Positions 7,642 through 16,025 of a DNA stretch of 46,348 bases are shown here, piece after piece. The translations under genes were made by a program, and so were the position numbers. The stretch covers positions 1-46,348 of the forward strand of contig SVRV01000017.1 in NCBI GenBank assembly GCA_015064635.1, in the 5' to 3' direction. The DNA is from Oscillospiraceae bacterium (GTDB taxonomy: Bacteria; Bacillota; Clostridia; Oscillospirales; SIG627). The first letter of the stretch is position 1, and the number at the start of each line of letters is the position of its first letter. Below the pieces are notes generated by a model. That model was not told the DNA's origin, made no database searches, and saw nothing but the letters and a program-made list of their open reading frames with translations.

Positions 7642-9138
7642 ATGTCGGGCTTCTTTAAAAGAGAACTTATAACCGTCGGTGCGGTAGCGGTGCTTCTCAC
7701 TTTGTTTGCACTGCTCCCCACCGAGGGAGCTTTGAGAGTAATTTTACTACTCATACCGTTTTTGGGAGCGGTGGCTGAGGTTGCGTTAAGGCTTTACAAA
7801 AAGCTTTCCACCAAGAATATATTGAATGAATACACCGCCGTAACACTTTCCGCTGTTCTTGCTTTTATTGGCGGAGCATGTGTTCAAGCAACTGTTGTTA
7901 TATTGATTTTCAGACTTGCCTCTCTCTTTATTACCTTTGCTTCCTCAAAGGCGGTTGTGTCAAAAACTCGCAATATTCCTTCGGCAACCGAAAGAAAGGC
8001 TACAAAGCTTCCATTGTTTTTTATGCTTGCTTTTTCGGTGCTTTCCCTGATTGTGTTTATAATAAAGCTGATAATAGACGTATCAGCATGGCAGGAGGCT
8101 CTTTACACAGCGGCTGTAATTCTTGCTCTTTCCTACCCCTGCGCCATAGTTGTTACCACGCCTGCGGCATTTTTGTCGGGTATAAAAAAGCTTGAGAAAA
8201 ACGGAGTTGTGCTCGGCGGTCATTATGTAATTGAGCGAATGGCACGCTGTACCTCGGTAATATTTGAAAAGACGGGTATTCTCTCCACCCCTTTCACCAA
8301 AGTGGATGCGGCAAACCCCGAGCTCATGGGCGAAGAGCAGCTTTTAAATCTTATACAAATCGCACTTGCGGATTCTAATGATGAAAATGCTGCCGATTTC
8401 AAAAAGGCAAATCCCTATTTCGGAAGCGTTAAGGCTGACCGTACAGAGGTGCTTCCCGGTCTTGGCACAGTGGCTTTGATATCGGGTAAGGTTGTAAGTA
8501 TCGGAAGCGGTGAGCTTATGGAAAAGCTGGCTGTGGAAGGCTTTGAGGCAACATCTAAAGGCGAAGTGCTTCACGTTGCACTGGGACGCACTTATCTCGG
8601 ATACATATTCTCGGACGAAAACATCAACGAGGATGCGGAAAAGTCCCTTTACCGTCTTAAAGCAAGAGGTGTCCGTCACATTGCTATGCTTTCCGAGGAC
8701 CCGATGAGCAGGACTGCGAAGGTTGCGGAAACACTTCACGCAATTGATGACTATTATCCAAATCTCACTCCCGACAAAAAGGCTGATACTGTCGAAAAGC
8801 TCATTGCGGCGAACTCCGTTGGTACAACGGCACTTGTGGGAAATGCAGACAGCCTTCGACTCAACTCGGACATTAACTTTGTTTTGTCGGATACAATTTG
8901 TGACGGCGCGGATACAGTTATAACCAACGGAGACGTGGACAATGTGCCCCTTTCCTTAAAAACTGCGGATGCTGTTATTCTTGCCGTAAAGGAGAATATA
9001 ATCGCATCACTTGCAATCAAGCTTGTTTTGACAATTCTTGCCTTGACGGGAATCACAGGAATATTTGTGACTGTGCTTGCAGACACTGTGGTAACAGTAC
9101 TCACTATGCTCAATTCACTCAGACTCATGCTTGATTAA
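7642..9138 (+). CDS. Degenerate P1B-type ATPase-like membrane protein (predicted catalytically dead)
   Basis: A 498-residue membrane protein aligning by eye with CadA/ZntA-type heavy-metal ATPases but stripped of function-defining parts. The metal-site CPC appears as YPC (165-167). The phosphorylation motif DKTGTLT is EKTGILS, so the acceptor Asp is Glu209. The hinge GDGxNDAPAL is reduced to GNADSLRL (400-407), and MLTGD is MLSED. The segment between the second and third helix pairs (about 100-122) is too short to hold an actuator domain, so TGE is absent. There is no N-terminal metal-binding domain. The transmembrane pattern and final helices (LADTVVTVLTMLNSLRLM) are kept and the reading frame is intact, which argues against a fresh pseudogene. 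Probably a structural or sensory pseudo-enzyme. Confidence 0.82.
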   Translation: MSGFFKRELITVGAVAVLLTLFALLPTEGALRVILLLIPFLGAVAEVALRLYKKLSTKNILNEYTAVTLSAVLAFIGGACVQATVVILIFRLASLFITFASSKAVVSKTRNIPSATERKATKLPLFFMLAFSVLSLIVFIIKLIIDVSAWQEALYTAAVILALSYPCAIVVTTPAAFLSGIKKLEKNGVVLGGHYVIERMARCTSVIFEKTGILSTPFTKVDAANPELMGEEQLLNLIQIALADSNDENAADFKKANPYFGSVKADRTEVLPGLGTVALISGKVVSIGSGELMEKLAVEGFEATSKGEVLHVALGRTYLGYIFSDENINEDAEKSLYRLKARGVRHIAMLSEDPMSRTAKVAETLHAIDDYYPNLTPDKKADTVEKLIAANSVGTTALVGNADSLRLNSDINFVLSDTICDGADTVITNGDVDNVPLSLKTADAVILAVKENIIASLAIKLVLTILALTGITGIFVTVLADTVVTVLTMLNSLRLMLD

Positions 9139-9169
9139 GAATTTGTTTTTTTACCATATCTAAAATAGC

Positions 9170-9189
9170 GGGCGATTCGTGAATCGCCC
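9170..9189. repeat. 20-bp palindrome repeat, copy a
   Basis: GGGCGATTCGTGAATCGCCC, followed by CTAC. It belongs to a family also found at 11431, 11479, 22549 and 27527. Confidence 0.9.
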
Positions 9190-9208
9190 CTACAAACAAT
9201 AGTTGAAG

Positions 9209-9232
9209 AAAACCGCAGGTTTTGAACCATAA
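9209..9232. repeat. Variable stem beside constant flank, copy 1
   Basis: AAAACC-GCA-GGTTTT (9209-9223) followed by GAACCATAATTG. The stem sequence differs from the other copies (11538, 22608, 26023, 27470, 30464), but pairing and the AACCATAATT flank are kept. Confidence 0.75.
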
Positions 9233-9254
9233 TTGTGCACTGTACACTGTACAT

Positions 9255-9286
9255 TATAAAAGGGCTTTGGCACTTACGCCAAAGCC
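9255..9286 (-). terminator. Terminator of the CofE-like gene
   Basis: On the minus strand, GGCTTTGGC and GCCAAAGCC (9263-9271 with 9278-9286) form a perfect 9-bp stem with a 6-nt loop, followed by CCTTTTAT. It lies 10 nt past the stop of the gene ending at 9296. Confidence 0.85.
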
Positions 9287-9295
9287 TCTTTAAAC

Positions 9296-10489
9296 TTATT
9301 CTGCTGTGTAGTTATCAAAGTATCCCTGGATGTAAACAATGGGTGTTCCCTTGTCGCCCGAACCGGATGTCAGGTCACAAAGCGAACCGATAAGGTCAGT
9401 AAGACGTCTGGGTGTTGTTCCCTCGCTTGCCATTTTACCGACAAGGTTATCATCCTTTGCCTTAATCTTTTCCTTGATTGCTTCCTTGAGCGCATCGCCC
9501 GAAAGACCTGCGAACTCATTGTCTGCAAGGTACTTGAGCTTGAGCTCGTTGGGGGTGCCCTCAAGTCCGGGTGTGTATGCAGGTGAAACAACCGGGTCTG
9601 CAAGCTCCCAAATCTTTCCTACGGGGTCCTTGAATGCACCGTCACCGTATACCATTACCTCAACATTCTTTCCTGTTGCGTCGAAGATGTTCTTCTGAAT
9701 TGCATCAACAACGGGCTGACAGTCTCTGGGGAAAAGCTTTACCTGATCCTCGGTAGCCTTGTTTGAACCGAGAAGTCCGTAGTCCTTGTTATATCCGCTT
9801 CCGTTAACGGGAGCATTGAGAATTTCATCAAGTCCAAACACACGCTCAGCACCTGCAGCACGGAGAAGTCTCTTTGTGCGTGCACGTGTGTGTATGTCAC
9901 AGTTTATAACGTTCTTTGTATAGTTAAGTACGGCTCTGGGGTCATTTGCGAAGATTATCTCTGCCTCTGCTCCGCACTCCTTGATAAGTCCTTCATAGTA
10001 TTCTACATAGTCAACGCCTGTGAAGGTGTGCTTCTCGTAGCCGAAAAGCTCACGGTAGCGCTTAAGGTCAAGGACATCCTTGAAGGGGTCAACGCCCTTT
10101 TCATCAAGAGCATCAAGGCTGATAAGGTGGTTTCCTACCTCATCTGAGGGGTATGAGAGCTGAAGAACAATCTTCTTTGCGCCCTTTGCTATACCTCTGA
10201 GACAGATAGCAAAGCGGTTACGGCTGAGTATGGGAAGAATAACACCCACTGTCTCGCCTCCAAGCTTTGCACGAACGTCTGCTGCAATATCGTCAACTGA
10301 TGCGTAGTTACCCTGCGCACGTGCAACAATAGCCTCAGTCATCGCGATTATATCTCTGTTCTGTATCTCAAATCCTGCATCCTTGGATGCTTCAAGAACA
10401 GACTCTGTAACGATTTTTACAATATCGTCGCCACTTTTAATTATTGGTGCTCTTACACCGCGTGAAACTGTACCGATCATTCGGCTCAT
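9296..10489 (-). CDS. CofE-like gamma-glutamyl ligase family protein (annotated coenzyme F420-0:L-glutamate ligase)
   Basis: A 397-residue protein resembling the F420-0:gamma-glutamyl ligase family, seen in the N-terminal block ([17 protein letters not shown]), the [15 protein letters not shown] segment and the later [12 protein letters not shown] end. Family enzymes use GTP to add glutamate to F420-0 or act on related cofactors. The start is placed at the ATG at 10487-10489 because GAGGAG precedes it; a longer form from 10537 has no ribosome site. No other F420 genes are in the window and most Clostridia lack F420, so the real substrate is uncertain. It reads in the same direction as the upstream amidohydrolase but with a 107-nt gap. 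Confidence 0.78.
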   Translation of the reverse strand: MSRMIGTVSRGVRAPIIKSGDDIVKIVTESVLEASKDAGFEIQNRDIIAMTEAIVARAQGNYASVDDIAADVRAKLGGETVGVILPILSRNRFAICLRGIAKGAKKIVLQLSYPSDEVGNHLISLDALDEKGVDPFKDVLDLKRYRELFGYEKHTFTGVDYVEYYEGLIKECGAEAEIIFANDPRAVLNYTKNVINCDIHTRARTKRLLRAAGAERVFGLDEILNAPVNGSGYNKDYGLLGSNKATEDQVKLFPRDCQPVVDAIQKNIFDATGKNVEVMVYGDGAFKDPVGKIWELADPVVSPAYTPGLEGTPNELKLKYLADNEFAGLSGDALKEAIKEKIKAKDDNLVGKMASEGTTPRRLTDLIGSLCDLTSGSGDKGTPIVYIQGYFDNYTAE

Positions 10490-10596
10490 AGTTTTACCAC
10501 TCCTCATTTTTTGCCAAGTCTCTGCTTGGACATTCAAAATACATTATATTATACATCAATATCTTGTGCTTGTAAAGATTTTTTTGAAAAAAATTG

Positions 10597-11400
10597 TTAA
10601 TTTTCGTAAAACTTGTTTTCGGTCTCCCTTAAAAGCCTGTCTGCATTTCCGAACATCACCTTTTCCTTATCGCTATCCGTGAGAAGATCATCCATTCCCA
10701 CGCCGCCCACGTAGACAGCAGGATTGCACACGGGAAAATCCGTACCGAAGAGAAAGCGCTCTGCACCGAACTTCTTTATACCATAGGCGAGCATTCCCTG
10801 ACGGAATATGCCCGTGCCCGAAAGGTCAAGGTAATAGTTCTCACTTTTCTCCATTCTTGCAAGGTGGCGTGTAAAGCTGTCCTTTTCTCCCGGATGCGCC
10901 GCTACAAGAATATTTTTCGGGTGCTTTTCCACCATGCGGTCAATTGCGTCCTCGTTCATTGTGTGGAAACTAAAAATCATATTCAGTTCCAAGGCTAAAT
11001 CCAAAATCTCGTCCATTTCCCGTGATGAATAATCCGACCAACCGAAGCAATAGGGCACAATTTCACCAATAAGATTCACACCAATTGAGTGCATACGCTC
11101 AATTTCTTCAAGGGATTCCTTCAAGTAAGACGGGTGAATATGAAAGCCGGGTATGTAGAAGCCGTTATACTCCTCTGCGAGGGTAAGAGCTATATTGTTG
11201 AGCTCACGAATTCCCGACCATGGCATATCGGGAACAGCGGGCACATGAATCACCGAGCCGCATATATGCTCTATGCCGAGATTATTCATGTAGTTCTTAA
11301 CTTCATCACGCCCTACCCCCACGTCATACTTGTATTGACAAATATTTTCGTCAATGGTGTCGAAGGGATGAGTATGGAAGTCAATAATGGGTGTTTTCAT
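10597..11400 (-). CDS. Amidohydrolase-2 family metal-dependent hydrolase
   Basis: A 268-residue TIM-barrel hydrolase. The metal-binding IIDFHTHPFD opens the protein, FSFHTMNED and LVAAHPGEKDS supply later histidines, and LFGTDFPVC carries the conserved Asp. These are the marks of the amidohydrolase-2 group (decarboxylases and hydrolases of aromatic or lactone acids). The start at 11398-11400 has an AAGGAG ribosome site; a longer reading frame to 11562 runs through palindromic repeats and would add a repeated AIHESP peptide, so it is rejected. A second member of the family is at 42762-43838. Substrate unknown. Confidence 0.87.
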   Translation of the reverse strand: MKTPIIDFHTHPFDTIDENICQYKYDVGVGRDEVKNYMNNLGIEHICGSVIHVPAVPDMPWSGIRELNNIALTLAEEYNGFYIPGFHIHPSYLKESLEEIERMHSIGVNLIGEIVPYCFGWSDYSSREMDEILDLALELNMIFSFHTMNEDAIDRMVEKHPKNILVAAHPGEKDSFTRHLARMEKSENYYLDLSGTGIFRQGMLAYGIKKFGAERFLFGTDFPVCNPAVYVGGVGMDDLLTDSDKEKVMFGNADRLLRETENKFYEN

Positions 11401-11430
11401 GTAGGTCTCCTTGGGGGTGGTTTGTTGTAG

Positions 11431-11498
11431 GGGCGATTCATGAATCGCCCGAATGTTACAATAGTTTGTTTGTGAAACGGGCGATTCGTGAATCGCCC
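11431..11498. repeat. Paired 20-bp palindromes, copies b and c
   Basis: GGGCGATTCATGAATCGCCC at 11431-11450 and GGGCGATTCGTGAATCGCCC at 11479-11498. The flanking CTAC/GTAG sequences face opposite ways, so the two copies form a larger inverted unit between tadA and the amidohydrolase gene. Confidence 0.9.
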
Positions 11499-11537
11499 CT
11501 ACGGGTATCATTCTTTTGTTACCCTGTCTTAAAAGAA

Positions 11538-11571
11538 GAAAATCGCAGATTTTCAACCACAATTATTCAAT
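11538..11571. repeat. Variable stem beside constant flank, copy 2
   Basis: GAAAATC-GCA-GATTTTC (11538-11554) followed by AACCACAATTATTCA. It is preceded by the shared TACCCTGTCTTAA segment at about 11519. Confidence 0.8.
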
Positions 11572-11573
11572 AT

Positions 11574-12023
11574 TCATTTCTTCGCTCGGAGTTCTTTAAA
11601 AAACTCCGAAATCACTGCCGAGCATTCCTCTGCCATAACACCGCCTTCAATCTCGGGGTGATGGTTAAAGGGAAATGCATTCATATCGGTGACACTTCCG
11701 AAGCAGCCAGCTTTTTTGTCATATGCTCCGAAGTACACCTTTTTAAGTCTTGAATTGATAATAGCGCCCGCACACATGGGGCAAGGCTCAAGGGTAACGT
11801 ACATTTCGCACTGCCACAGCCGCCATCCGCCAAGCTTTCGGCAGGCACGGTCTATTGCCATTATCTCGGCGTGCTTCAGGGCATTTTTATCGCTTTCACG
11901 TCTGTTATATCCCCAGGACACAATCTCCCCGTCACGCACAATGACCGCACCAACGGGGGTCTCCCCTTTTTTGGCGGCAAGGCGGGCGTAGTGCAGTGCC
12001 TTTTTCATAAAGAATTCTGTCAT
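11574..12023 (-). CDS. tadA: tRNA-specific adenosine deaminase
   Basis: Deaminates A34 to inosine in the wobble position of tRNA-Arg(ACG). The 149-residue protein has the zinc-deaminase signatures LKHAEIMAI (catalytic His-Ala-Glu) and TLEPCPMCAGA (Cys-x-x-Cys ligands), and the conserved GETPVGAVIV start. The ATG at 12021-12023 overlaps the stop of the preceding gene as ATGA, indicating translational coupling; an in-frame upstream start at 12050 lacks a ribosome site. It is the last gene of the hprK operon and is followed by repeats. Confidence 0.96.
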   Translation of the reverse strand: MTEFFMKKALHYARLAAKKGETPVGAVIVRDGEIVSWGYNRRESDKNALKHAEIMAIDRACRKLGGWRLWQCEMYVTLEPCPMCAGAIINSRLKKVYFGAYDKKAGCFGSVTDMNAFPFNHHPEIEGGVMAEECSAVISEFFKELRAKK

Positions 12024-12904
12024 AATTCGGGCACCAATCCGAAAATCCAATTGAGAACAAAATACAAAAGATACGCAAGTACAAAATAAAGGATAAATCT
12101 GGGAATTGCCTGAATACGCATTTTCTCCTTGTACTTTTCTCTTTTATCCACCTTTTTGATTTCGTGCTCGATAAGTATTTCCTTTATATTATCGGGGGCG
12201 GTTGGATTGTGCTTTTCCATGAACTCGCCCTTTATACGTCTTGCGGTCATGGTAGAAGTGCCGTGAGCCTCGGCGTAGGCAGTTTTTACGAGGTTTTCAT
12301 GGGAATAAACACTCTTCAGCTTATCCCTCTCACGTCCGCATCTCTCGCAGGTCTCACTTTCCGCCTTGTTCTTTTGAGAGCAACAGCATATCCACGCTGT
12401 CTTACCGAATTCGGGCATAATTATTGCGGGATATTTGTCCTTAACCGATTCTTTATCGTCCACAAGCTCACAAGCGGTGACAATATGGTTTGCCTGCTGG
12501 GAGATAAGCTTTGGCTTGGTCTCGGAGGTAAGCTTCAGGGCAAGGTGCTCGCCGTCGGCGAAGGTAACACCGAGTATATTGATAATAAGCTTTTTATAAT
12601 AAGTTTGCGGAATACTGATGCGATCGAAGCCTCCGATTATATCCTCGGGGGTATTTTTTGCGGTAACCTTGTATGTATACTCTATCTTCTTGTAGGGTGT
12701 TGCGGAAATGCCGTCATAAAGGTCAAGCCTTATATCAAGGGCGGAAATCTTTCTGTCCGAAACATTTCTGAATCTTAAAGTAAGAAAATATTCAAAGGAC
12801 TCAATATCATATGAAGCTGTTTTGTCAATTATCTCAACGGGACTGTTTTCAAAAATAAAATCAAAGGTTTCGGTATCTATTTCTTTATAGTATCTTTTTT
12901 TCAT
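12020..12904 (-). CDS. Membrane-anchored zinc-ribbon-like protein of unknown function
   Basis: Not recognised as a named family. The 294-residue protein has a soluble beta-rich N-terminal part (1-165), then a Cys cluster (C173, C174, C175 and C186, C189 in ETCERCG) fitting a small zinc ribbon, a charged linker and one C-terminal hydrophobic helix (about 268-288) that would tail-anchor it. The ATG at 12902-12904 is preceded by ACGGAG and lies inside the last codons of the CPBP protease gene, a 20-nt overlap. Its stop overlaps the tadA start. Tail anchoring plus a zinc ribbon suggests a protein-interaction role at the membrane, which is inference. Confidence 0.75.
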   Translation of the reverse strand: MKKRYYKEIDTETFDFIFENSPVEIIDKTASYDIESFEYFLTLRFRNVSDRKISALDIRLDLYDGISATPYKKIEYTYKVTAKNTPEDIIGGFDRISIPQTYYKKLIINILGVTFADGEHLALKLTSETKPKLISQQANHIVTACELVDDKESVKDKYPAIIMPEFGKTAWICCCSQKNKAESETCERCGRERDKLKSVYSHENLVKTAYAEAHGTSTMTARRIKGEFMEKHNPTAPDNIKEILIEHEIKKVDKREKYKEKMRIQAIPRFILYFVLAYLLYFVLNWIFGLVPEL

Positions 12905-13520
12905 TTTTTCTCCGTGTAAATATGCAGAATACAATTACTGCAACCGAGGGTATAAGCACCCATATGCGTACATCGTATTTTATACAAATAACTGCAAGCA
13001 GATTGTTTGCGAAGTGACAAATAAAAGGAACATACAGTGAGCGTGAGCGTGCATACAAAAGAGAGAGCACAGCTCCTAAAATAAAGGCTTGTAAAAAGCC
13101 CGAAAGTCCGTGAAACGCACCGAAAAACAGTGCAGACATAAGAGTTGTGGCGGGAAGCAGCTCAAATTTGATAAGTCCGCCACGGAAGAACAGCTCCTCA
13201 AAAAGCGGTGCCAAAAGCAAAACCGTCACGTAGAAGAGTGTGCTGCTTGTATCGTAGTTGATCCTTTGCTCCAAGGGGAGGAAGGATATAAGGACGGAAA
13301 GCGTGAGCATCACGGCGACTCCCAAAAGCGTCAGCTTCGGGGGCGGTGGGTTTCGAAGGGTTTTGAAATTATAGCCTGCAACAAGGGTGGCGGCAACATA
13401 AAGGGCATATTTTATTACTGTTCCCACTGTATTCAAGGGGCAAAGCATACCGCCAAGTGCAAGCATGCATACTGCCGCACAATTGCGGCAGTAATGCATG
13501 AGTATTCGTGTTCTGTTCAT
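12885..13520 (-). CDS. CPBP-family intramembrane glutamic protease (CAAX/Abi)
   Basis: A 211-residue protein with about six membrane segments and the three CPBP motifs: LFEELFFRG (glutamate pair and Arg), FGAFHG (first His) and ICHFANN (second His, Asn). Family members are Rce1-like membrane proteases acting in bacteriocin maturation or immunity, or in anchoring surface proteins. The start overlaps the PBP1A stop (TAATG), so it is coupled to cell-wall synthesis genes. A processing or regulatory role at the envelope is likely but the substrate is unknown. Confidence 0.88.
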   Translation of the reverse strand: MNRTRILMHYCRNCAAVCMLALGGMLCPLNTVGTVIKYALYVAATLVAGYNFKTLRNPPPPKLTLLGVAVMLTLSVLISFLPLEQRINYDTSSTLFYVTVLLLAPLFEELFFRGGLIKFELLPATTLMSALFFGAFHGLSGFLQAFILGAVLSLLYARSRSLYVPFICHFANNLLAVICIKYDVRIWVLIPSVAVIVFCIFTRRKNEKKIL

Positions 13521-16012
13521 TATTCAGTTTTTTCAGCTTTTTCTGTTTTTTCAGCTGCTTCGGGATGGTTATGCTCCACGCACCAGCTGTTTATCGGTCT
13601 TTCGGCACCGCAATCCGCGGGGTATGTGCCGGGTGTATAGAGATTAATATAGAACGGTACGTTTATGCTTGTTGGGTAGACATATCCCGAGGGAACCTCA
13701 CGGTAGGTATACTGGGCGTCCGCAACGTAAACGCTTCTTTCCATTACTCGCTCCTCGTTTCTCACAAGTGCTATGGTAACAAGCTTATCCTCGGGACAGC
13801 CGGGACCTGCCACCGCCTTGGTTTCGGTACACCACTGAACGGGAACGTGCTTATCGCAGGTTGCGCTGGGAATCATATCTCTTGAACCGTAACCGGTGGA
13901 AATACGGTTTCCTCTTGGGTCAAGTGAGCAGTACTCACCTGCCAGAAGTCCCGAATCACGGCAATACTCATACTTAATAAGAGTTGACTCGTCAAATTTT
14001 CTCAAGGGTTCACCGCCGTTTTTAGCTTCGGTTATATACTTCTCGTGAAGCTTTGTCATTACCTTGTCCCAAAGTGAAAGTGAGGGGCTGACAGAGAATC
14101 CGGGAAGGTATCTTGGCTGTTCGTAGCCGAACCATACACCGCCTACGTAGTAAGGTGTGTAGCCTACAAAGTAAATATCCTTGTTATCGTTGGTTGTACC
14201 TGTCTTTGCGGCAACGTCAACTGTTTTTGAAAGAGTGAGCTTTCTTGCTGTACCGTAGCCGTAGGGGTTTGCAACCTCACCGAGCATATTGGTCATAAGC
14301 TGTGCTGTGGACGGACTGAATACCGCCTCACGGCTGTTCTTTTCCTGAGATTTGGTGGGAAGAATTATATTTCCGTCGGAGTCAAGCACCTTCACGTAGG
14401 TTCTTGACTTTACAAATTCGCCGTTATTTGCAAAGGTAGCGTATGCGTTTGTTATCTCTCTTACGGTTACACCGTAGGTAAGACCGCCAAGTGCCATAGG
14501 AAGTCCAAAATCTCCCTTTCCGTCGGTTCCTTCCACAAGGGTAGTAAAGCGAAGCTTGTCACGAAGGAAATAGAAGGAGTTGATAGGGTCTATTTCATCA
14601 AGAAGGCGTACCGCAACTGTGTTTACAGATCTGATAAGTGCATCACATACTGTTGTATATCCTCGGTAAGCATTGGGAGAGTTCTTCGGCCAGAGACGTT
14701 TTGAGGGATCTGTTTCAACGGGGTAATCGTCAACTACTGTGGAATAGGTTGCAATTCCCTCCTCTATCGCCTGGGCATATACCGCAACAGGCTTGAAGGC
14801 AGAACCCGGCTGACGCTTTGACATTGTGGCATTGTTCCACATACTGTTGGCAGTCTTTTCACCTCTTCCGCCAACAATTCCCAGAACATATCCGTTGTAG
14901 GGCTCCATTACCACCATTGCCGCCTCGGGCTGAATTCCTTCAAGCACGGGGTAATTCTCTTCATTTTCAAATACCTCATCCATTGCCGCCTGAACGTCAC
15001 GGTCAATGGTTGAATATATCTTGAGACCGCCCGAATAAACAAGTCTTGTGGCAGTGTTCTCGTCAAGTCCCTTTTGCTCAATAAGGTCGTTTATAACATC
15101 CTTGAGCATAGCCTCAACAAACCAGGAGTGGATGTTTACTCCTTCTTCCTCTTCATCCTCCATCACATCATCCTTGGTGTAGAAGGTAAGCTCTTCAGAC
15201 ATTGCAGCCTCATACTCCTCTTTGGATATCTTACCCTGCTTTTCCATCTCTTCAAGAATGAGCTCACGTCGATACTTGTTGTTGTCGGGATTCTGAATGG
15301 GGTCATAATGGGTAGGCAGATTTGTGATTGCGGCAATACAAGCACATTCGGCAAGAGTAAGCTCGGAAACGTCCTTGTGGAAATAAAGGTTTGCCGCCGT
15401 CTGAACACCGCTACAACCCTGAGACAGATAAATAGTGTTCAGGTACATTTCGAGTATTTCTTCTTTACTTCTGTTCTTTTCAAGAGAAAGTGCACGGAAT
15501 ATCTCCTCAAGCTTACGCTGAATCTTTACGTCCTTATCACCCGTAACGTTTTTGATAAGCTGCTGAGTAATGGTAGAACCGCCGTAGCCGAAGGAGCCTG
15601 ATTTTACAACTTGGAGTATGGCGCCGCCCGTTCGCCTCCAGTCAACACCGTTATGCTCCCAGAAACGCTGGTCCTCAATGGCAATGAAAGCGTCCTCAAG
15701 GTTATCGGGAATTTCGGAAAGGGATACCCACAAACGGTTTTCGCTTCCGTGTATTCTCTCCTCCTCCCATTCTACCCATTCCCCTGTTTCGTTGTCCTTG
15801 TAGTAAACAGAGGAGGTCTGGTCAAGGTCGAGCTTTAAATTTTCGATATCATAGTCTATCGCCATAAAGTCCTTGAGATAGATAAGGAGCGCAACTCCGA
15901 CTATGGTACCCGTGATAAGTCCTATGAGCATGATAGTTAAAAACGTATTGAGAACGCCCTTTAGTATAGCCTTCCATACTCTTCCGGACTTTTTTTCCTT
16001 CTTTGTTTTCAT
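13520..16012 (-). CDS. ponA: Class A penicillin-binding protein (PBP1A-type glycosyltransferase/transpeptidase)
   Basis: An 830-residue bifunctional peptidoglycan synthase anchored by one N-terminal helix (about 17-46). The glycosyltransferase domain has EDQRFWEHNGVD (catalytic Glu113), GGSTITQQLIKN and the RKLEEIFRAL...KEEILEMYLN block. The transpeptidase domain has the SxxK nucleophile at GSAFK (Ser404, Lys407), SVN as the SxN motif and KTGTTN. After it come a cysteine-rich region and a short EKTEKAEKTE tail. It starts 13 nt after dnaE and overlaps the protease gene by one base. It acts outside the membrane in wall elongation or division. Confidence 0.95.
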   Translation of the reverse strand: MKTKKEKKSGRVWKAILKGVLNTFLTIMLIGLITGTIVGVALLIYLKDFMAIDYDIENLKLDLDQTSSVYYKDNETGEWVEWEEERIHGSENRLWVSLSEIPDNLEDAFIAIEDQRFWEHNGVDWRRTGGAILQVVKSGSFGYGGSTITQQLIKNVTGDKDVKIQRKLEEIFRALSLEKNRSKEEILEMYLNTIYLSQGCSGVQTAANLYFHKDVSELTLAECACIAAITNLPTHYDPIQNPDNNKYRRELILEEMEKQGKISKEEYEAAMSEELTFYTKDDVMEDEEEEGVNIHSWFVEAMLKDVINDLIEQKGLDENTATRLVYSGGLKIYSTIDRDVQAAMDEVFENEENYPVLEGIQPEAAMVVMEPYNGYVLGIVGGRGEKTANSMWNNATMSKRQPGSAFKPVAVYAQAIEEGIATYSTVVDDYPVETDPSKRLWPKNSPNAYRGYTTVCDALIRSVNTVAVRLLDEIDPINSFYFLRDKLRFTTLVEGTDGKGDFGLPMALGGLTYGVTVREITNAYATFANNGEFVKSRTYVKVLDSDGNIILPTKSQEKNSREAVFSPSTAQLMTNMLGEVANPYGYGTARKLTLSKTVDVAAKTGTTNDNKDIYFVGYTPYYVGGVWFGYEQPRYLPGFSVSPSLSLWDKVMTKLHEKYITEAKNGGEPLRKFDESTLIKYEYCRDSGLLAGEYCSLDPRGNRISTGYGSRDMIPSATCDKHVPVQWCTETKAVAGPGCPEDKLVTIALVRNEERVMERSVYVADAQYTYREVPSGYVYPTSINVPFYINLYTPGTYPADCGAERPINSWCVEHNHPEAAEKTEKAEKTE

Positions 16013-16025
16013 ATTCCCTCCAAAA

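Noticed and set aside
11401-11562. Extended amidohydrolase start with repeated AIHESP peptide
   Set aside because: The repeated peptide is translation of the 20-bp palindromes; the ribosome site is at 11400.
13110-13640. Plus-strand frame of 176 codons opposite the CPBP gene
   Set aside because: Shadow of the protease and PBP genes, lacking a ribosome site and any family features.
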